Of a stretch of DNA of 64,000 nt, positions 61,203 to 64,000 are shown one piece after another (the stretch's first letter is position 1; every line of letters begins with the position of its first letter). Source of the stretch: Aeromicrobium camelliae (GTDB taxonomy: Bacteria; Actinomycetota; Actinomycetes; Propionibacteriales; Nocardioidaceae). The notes beneath the pieces are model-generated. The model saw only the letters and a list, made by a program, of their open reading frames with translations. It did no database searches and was not told the origin of the DNA. The translations under genes and the position numbers were made by a program. The DNA lies in the NCBI RefSeq assembly GCF_003850045.1, contig NZ_RQJX01000007.1:62001-126000 (forward strand), written 5' to 3'.

Positions 61203-63134
61203 ATGTCCGTCGAGTCCGTCTTCCCCCGCCTGGAGCCCCTGCTGCCGAGTGTGAGCAAGCCGATCCAGTACATCGGCGGTGAGCTCAACTCGACCGTGAA
61301 GGACTGGGACGAAGCCCAGGTGCGCTGGGCGCTCATGTACCCCGACGCGTACGAGGTCGGCCTGCCCAACCAGGGCGTCCAGATCCTCTACGAGGTCCTC
61401 AACGAGCGCGAGGGCATCCTCGCGGAGCGCACCTACGCCGTCCTGCCCGACATGGAGCAGGTCATGCGCGAGCACGGCATCCCGCAGTTCACCGTCGACG
61501 CCCACCGCCCGGTGAGCGCGTTCGACGTGCTCGGCGTCAGCTTCGCGACCGAACTCGGTTACACCAACCTTCTCACCGCACTCGATCTGGCGGGCATCCC
61601 GCTCCACGCGGTCGACCGCACCGACGACCACCCGATCGTGCTGGCCGGCGGCCACAGCGCCTTCAACCCCGAGCCGATCGCCGACTTCATCGACGCCGCC
61701 GTCCTGGGCGACGGCGAGGAGGTCGTGCTCGCGATCAGCGAGGTCATCCGCGAGTGGAAGGACGAGGGTCGTCCCGGCGGGCGCGACGAGGTGCTCGCCC
61801 GGCTCGCTGCCTCGGGCGGCGTGTACATCCCGAAGTTCTACGACGTCACGTATCTGCCGGACGGCCGCATCGAGAAGGTCGCGCCCAACCGCGACGGCAT
61901 CCCGTGGACGATCTCCAAGCACACGCTCATGGACCTCGACGACTGGCCGTACCCGAAGAAGCCGCTCGTGCCGCTCGCCGAGACGGTGCACGAGCGCTTC
62001 AGCGTCGAGATCTTCCGCGGCTGCACCCGTGGTTGCCGGTTCTGCCAGGCGGGCATGATCACCCGGCCGGTGCGCGAGCGCTCGATCCAGACGATCGGCC
62101 AGATGGTCGACAACGGCCTCAAGCAGTCCGGCTTCGAGGAGGTCGGTCTCCTGAGCCTCTCGAGCGCCGATCACTCCGAGATCGGCGACGTCGCCCAGCA
62201 GCTCGGCGACCGGTACGAGGGCACCAACACCTCGCTGTCGCTGCCCTCCACCCGCGTGGACGCGTTCAACATCACCCTCGCCAACGAGTTCAGCCGCAAC
62301 GGCCGCCGTTCGGGCCTGACGTTCGCCCCCGAGGGCGGCAGCGAGCGGCTGCGCAAGGTCATCAACAAGATGGTCAGCGAGGAGGACCTCATCCGCACCG
62401 TCGCCGCCGCGTACTCGCATGGCTGGCGCCAGGTGAAGCTGTACTTCATGTGCGGTCTGCCCACCGAGACCGACGAGGACGTCCTGCAGATCGGCGAGCT
62501 CGCCAAGCGGGTCATCGAGACCGGCCGCGAGGTGTCGGGCCGCAAGGACATCCGGTGCACGGTCTCGATCGGCGGGTTCGTGCCGAAGCCGCACACGCCG
62601 TTCCAATGGGCGTCGCAGCTCGATCACGAGACCACTGACGAGCGGCTGCGCAAGCTGCGCGAGTCGGTGCAGAGCGACAAGCGGTTCGGTCGCGCCATCG
62701 GCTTCCGCTACCACGACGGCAAGCCGGGGATCGTCGAAGGCCTGCTGTCGCGCGGTGACCGCCGGGTCGGCTCCATCATCGAGGCTGTGTGGCGTGACGG
62801 CGGCCGTTTCGACGGCTGGAGCGAGCACTTCAGCTACGAGCGCTGGGCGGCCAAGGCCGCCGAGGTGCTCGAGGGCACGCCCGTCGACCTGGACTGGTAC
62901 ACGACCCGGGAGCGGGACTACGACGAGGTGCTGCCGTGGGACCACCTCGACTCGGGCCTCGATCGCGAGTGGCTCTGGGAGGACTGGCAGGACGCCGTCG
63001 ATCCGGAGGGAGCGACCGAGGTCGAGGACTGCCGCTGGACGCCGTGCTTCGACTGCGGCGTGTGCCCGCAGATGGACCTCGACATCCAGATCGGCCCCAC
63101 CGGCCAGAAGCTCCTGCCGCTCTCCGTCGTCTGA
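61203..63134 (+). CDS. B12-binding radical SAM protein (TIGR03960 type)
   Basis: A 643-residue protein. A B12-binding-like N-terminal domain (about residues 60-200, FDVLGVSFATELGYTNLL, VLAGGHSAFNPEPIADF) is followed by a radical SAM domain with the cluster motif FRGCTRGCRFCQAG (CxxxCxxC, about residue 280). LTFAPEGGSERLRKVINK and VKLYFMCGLPTETDED follow. A Cys-rich end (CRWTPCFDCGVCPQMD) suggests a further metal site. Its reaction is unknown; the family often neighbours a DUF2344 partner, which is absent here. ATG 61203 is 7 nt after TACCCT (61190-61195), leaderless. Confidence 0.9.
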   Translation: MSVESVFPRLEPLLPSVSKPIQYIGGELNSTVKDWDEAQVRWALMYPDAYEVGLPNQGVQILYEVLNEREGILAERTYAVLPDMEQVMREHGIPQFTVDAHRPVSAFDVLGVSFATELGYTNLLTALDLAGIPLHAVDRTDDHPIVLAGGHSAFNPEPIADFIDAAVLGDGEEVVLAISEVIREWKDEGRPGGRDEVLARLAASGGVYIPKFYDVTYLPDGRIEKVAPNRDGIPWTISKHTLMDLDDWPYPKKPLVPLAETVHERFSVEIFRGCTRGCRFCQAGMITRPVRERSIQTIGQMVDNGLKQSGFEEVGLLSLSSADHSEIGDVAQQLGDRYEGTNTSLSLPSTRVDAFNITLANEFSRNGRRSGLTFAPEGGSERLRKVINKMVSEEDLIRTVAAAYSHGWRQVKLYFMCGLPTETDEDVLQIGELAKRVIETGREVSGRKDIRCTVSIGGFVPKPHTPFQWASQLDHETTDERLRKLRESVQSDKRFGRAIGFRYHDGKPGIVEGLLSRGDRRVGSIIEAVWRDGGRFDGWSEHFSYERWAAKAAEVLEGTPVDLDWYTTRERDYDEVLPWDHLDSGLDREWLWEDWQDAVDPEGATEVEDCRWTPCFDCGVCPQMDLDIQIGPTGQKLLPLSVV

Positions 63135-63200
63135 GGCCCTCCCCGCCGCTCCGGAGGGTCACCGGAGCTTCGCCCGGCCCACTCGCCACTGGCTACTCGC

Positions 63201-63280
63201 CGAGTGGCGCATTGTGGTGACCGAGTGGCGCAGTATAGGTGCGATATCGGCGGAAACTCCCCACTTTTGCGCCACTCGCG
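63201..63280 (-). repeat. 80-bp three-arm repeat, copy 3
   Basis: Exactly 80 bp. Its reverse complement aligns with 21175-21254 at about 64 of 80 positions: arms CGAGTGGCGCA (63201-63211 and 63222-63232, starts 21 bp apart) and the inverse TGCGCCACTCG (63268-63278). It lies 66 nt after the radical-SAM stop and 55 nt before the convergent MFS stop. Partial arm sequences (CGCCACTCGC) also occur just outside it, at about 63319-63328. Confidence 0.88.
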
Positions 63281-63335
63281 GGTCTCTGAGCCGCGGGGCG
63301 CCTCAGGTGCGGGGGGCCCGCCACTCGCGGGGCCC

Positions 63336-64000
63336 TTACTTGCCGAGGCGGGACTCCAGCGGCGCGGAGCGGGCGATGAAGGTGCCGGCCACCGCGATGA
63401 CGACGGCGGCGCCGATGAGCACCATGAGCGGGGCGTCCCAGCTGCCGGTCACGTCGTGGAGCAGCCCGGTGCCGAACGGCGCGGTCGCGCCGACGAGGTA
63501 GCCCGGTCCCTGGGTCATCGCCGAGAGCGCCGTCGTCCCGGCCGCGGTTGTGGTCCGGTAGCCGATCATGGCGAGCACCCACGAGAAGGCTCCACCGCCG
63601 AGCCCGAGCGTGACGGCCCACAGCACCGGGGCGGCGTCGGGCGCGAGGAGGACGCCGAGCCATCCGGCGACGGTCAGCACCCCGAAGGCCACCGGGAGCG
63701 CGGGAGTCTCGCCCCAGCGACGGATGAGCCAGGGCAGGGCCAGCGTCATCGGGATACCCACGGCGGTCAGGACGCCGAGCATGAACCCCGCAGTGTCCGG
63801 CGCGACGCCACCGTCGCTGAGCATCGCCGCGAACCAGCCGAACTGCGCGTAGGCCCCGCCGGACTGCGCGGCGAAGCACGCCAGCATGGCCCAGGTCAGC
63901 GGTGATCGCGCGACCACGCTGAGCGGCAGCGGGTGATCGGACGCCGCCAGGGAACGCTTGACGTCATGGCGCAGCATCCGCAGCCAGGGGAGCAGCGTGA
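63336..64000 (-). CDS. MFS transporter, C-terminal part (5' end outside window)
   Basis: The last 221 or so residues of a major facilitator protein with six visible hydrophobic helices (e.g. SPLTWAMLACFAAQSGGAYAQFGWFAAML, AVTLGLGGGAFSWVLAMIGY, APLMVLIGAAVVIAVAGTFIA). The frame remains open to the window edge (TLLPWLRMLRHD before the internal ATG at 63977), so the true start lies beyond 64000. The look is of the CynX/NimT-like branch, which carries small anions or nitroimidazole-like molecules; the substrate is uncertain. Confidence 0.82.
   Translation of the reverse strand, partial: TLLPWLRMLRHDVKRSLAASDHPLPLSVVARSPLTWAMLACFAAQSGGAYAQFGWFAAMLSDGGVAPDTAGFMLGVLTAVGIPMTLALPWLIRRWGETPALPVAFGVLTVAGWLGVLLAPDAAPVLWAVTLGLGGGAFSWVLAMIGYRTTTAAGTTALSAMTQGPGYLVGATAPFGTGLLHDVTGSWDAPLMVLIGAAVVIAVAGTFIARSAPLESRLGK

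Overview
The window is chromosomal DNA of a high-GC actinobacterium. The evidence is a type I fatty acid synthase followed directly by acpS, a homologue of the mycothiol-dependent nitroreductase family (Rv2466c type), a ClpP1-ClpP2-ClpX set, a group II truncated haemoglobin, and many genes whose -10 box lies only 6-8 nt before the start codon. From memory, the backbone (pepN, DsbA-like protein, rpiB, nei-like glycosylase, tRNA-Gly/tRNA-Pro, tig, clpP1-clpP2-clpX, valS, folC, DUF4233, ndk) follows the gene order of the Mycobacterium tuberculosis Rv2467-Rv2445c region. The genus cannot be fixed from sequence alone; a member of Mycobacteriales or of a Nocardioidaceae-like lineage would fit.

Layout. 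1-13.8 kb: lipid metabolism (the C-terminal two thirds of fas, acpS, a TetR regulator, a 3-ketoacyl reductase with an APH-like kinase, a biotin-dependent carboxyltransferase with a 75-residue biotin carrier, a double hot-dog thioesterase), then glbO and an MscS channel. 13.8-26.5 kb: pepN, a GCS2-type ligase, the DsbA-like protein, rpiB, a Nei-like glycosylase, a SpoIIE-type phosphatase, tRNA-Gly(TCC), tRNA-Pro(TGG), tig, an unusual alpha/beta hydrolase and two SRPBCC proteins. 26.5-40.3 kb: a catabolic block between tig and clpP1. It holds a seven-gene inositol operon (iolE-iolC-aldolase-iolB-iolD-iolA-iolG type), its divergent GntR regulator, and a second operon (inositol dehydrogenase type, ABC permease, ATPase, binding protein). 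40.5-53.9 kb: clpP1-clpP2-clpX, a saccharopine-dehydrogenase-like reductase, fruR-like/fruK, ptsI, valS, folC, DUF4233, a metallophosphoesterase and a ParB-like protein. 53.9-60.5 kb: an LpqY-SugABC-like alpha-glucoside importer with a GH13 glucosidase, then ndk. 60.5-64 kb: a hypothetical protein, a B12/radical-SAM protein and a truncated MFS gene.

How the genes work together. The inositol importer probably delivers substrate to the iol enzymes. Both inositol operons carry the same short palindrome (TGTCARGACA core) at their promoters, most simply the site of the GntR protein encoded between them. The LpqY-like importer and the GH13 enzyme form an alpha-glucoside uptake and hydrolysis unit. 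fas and acpS form the synthase and its activator.

The least explained content is intergenic. A palindromic element of exactly 88 bp occurs twice in opposite orientation. A different element of exactly 80 bp, with one arm able to pair with either of two identical partner arms, occurs three times. A 64-bp near-perfect hairpin lies between ptsI and valS. All six sit just after gene ends and carry no open frame.
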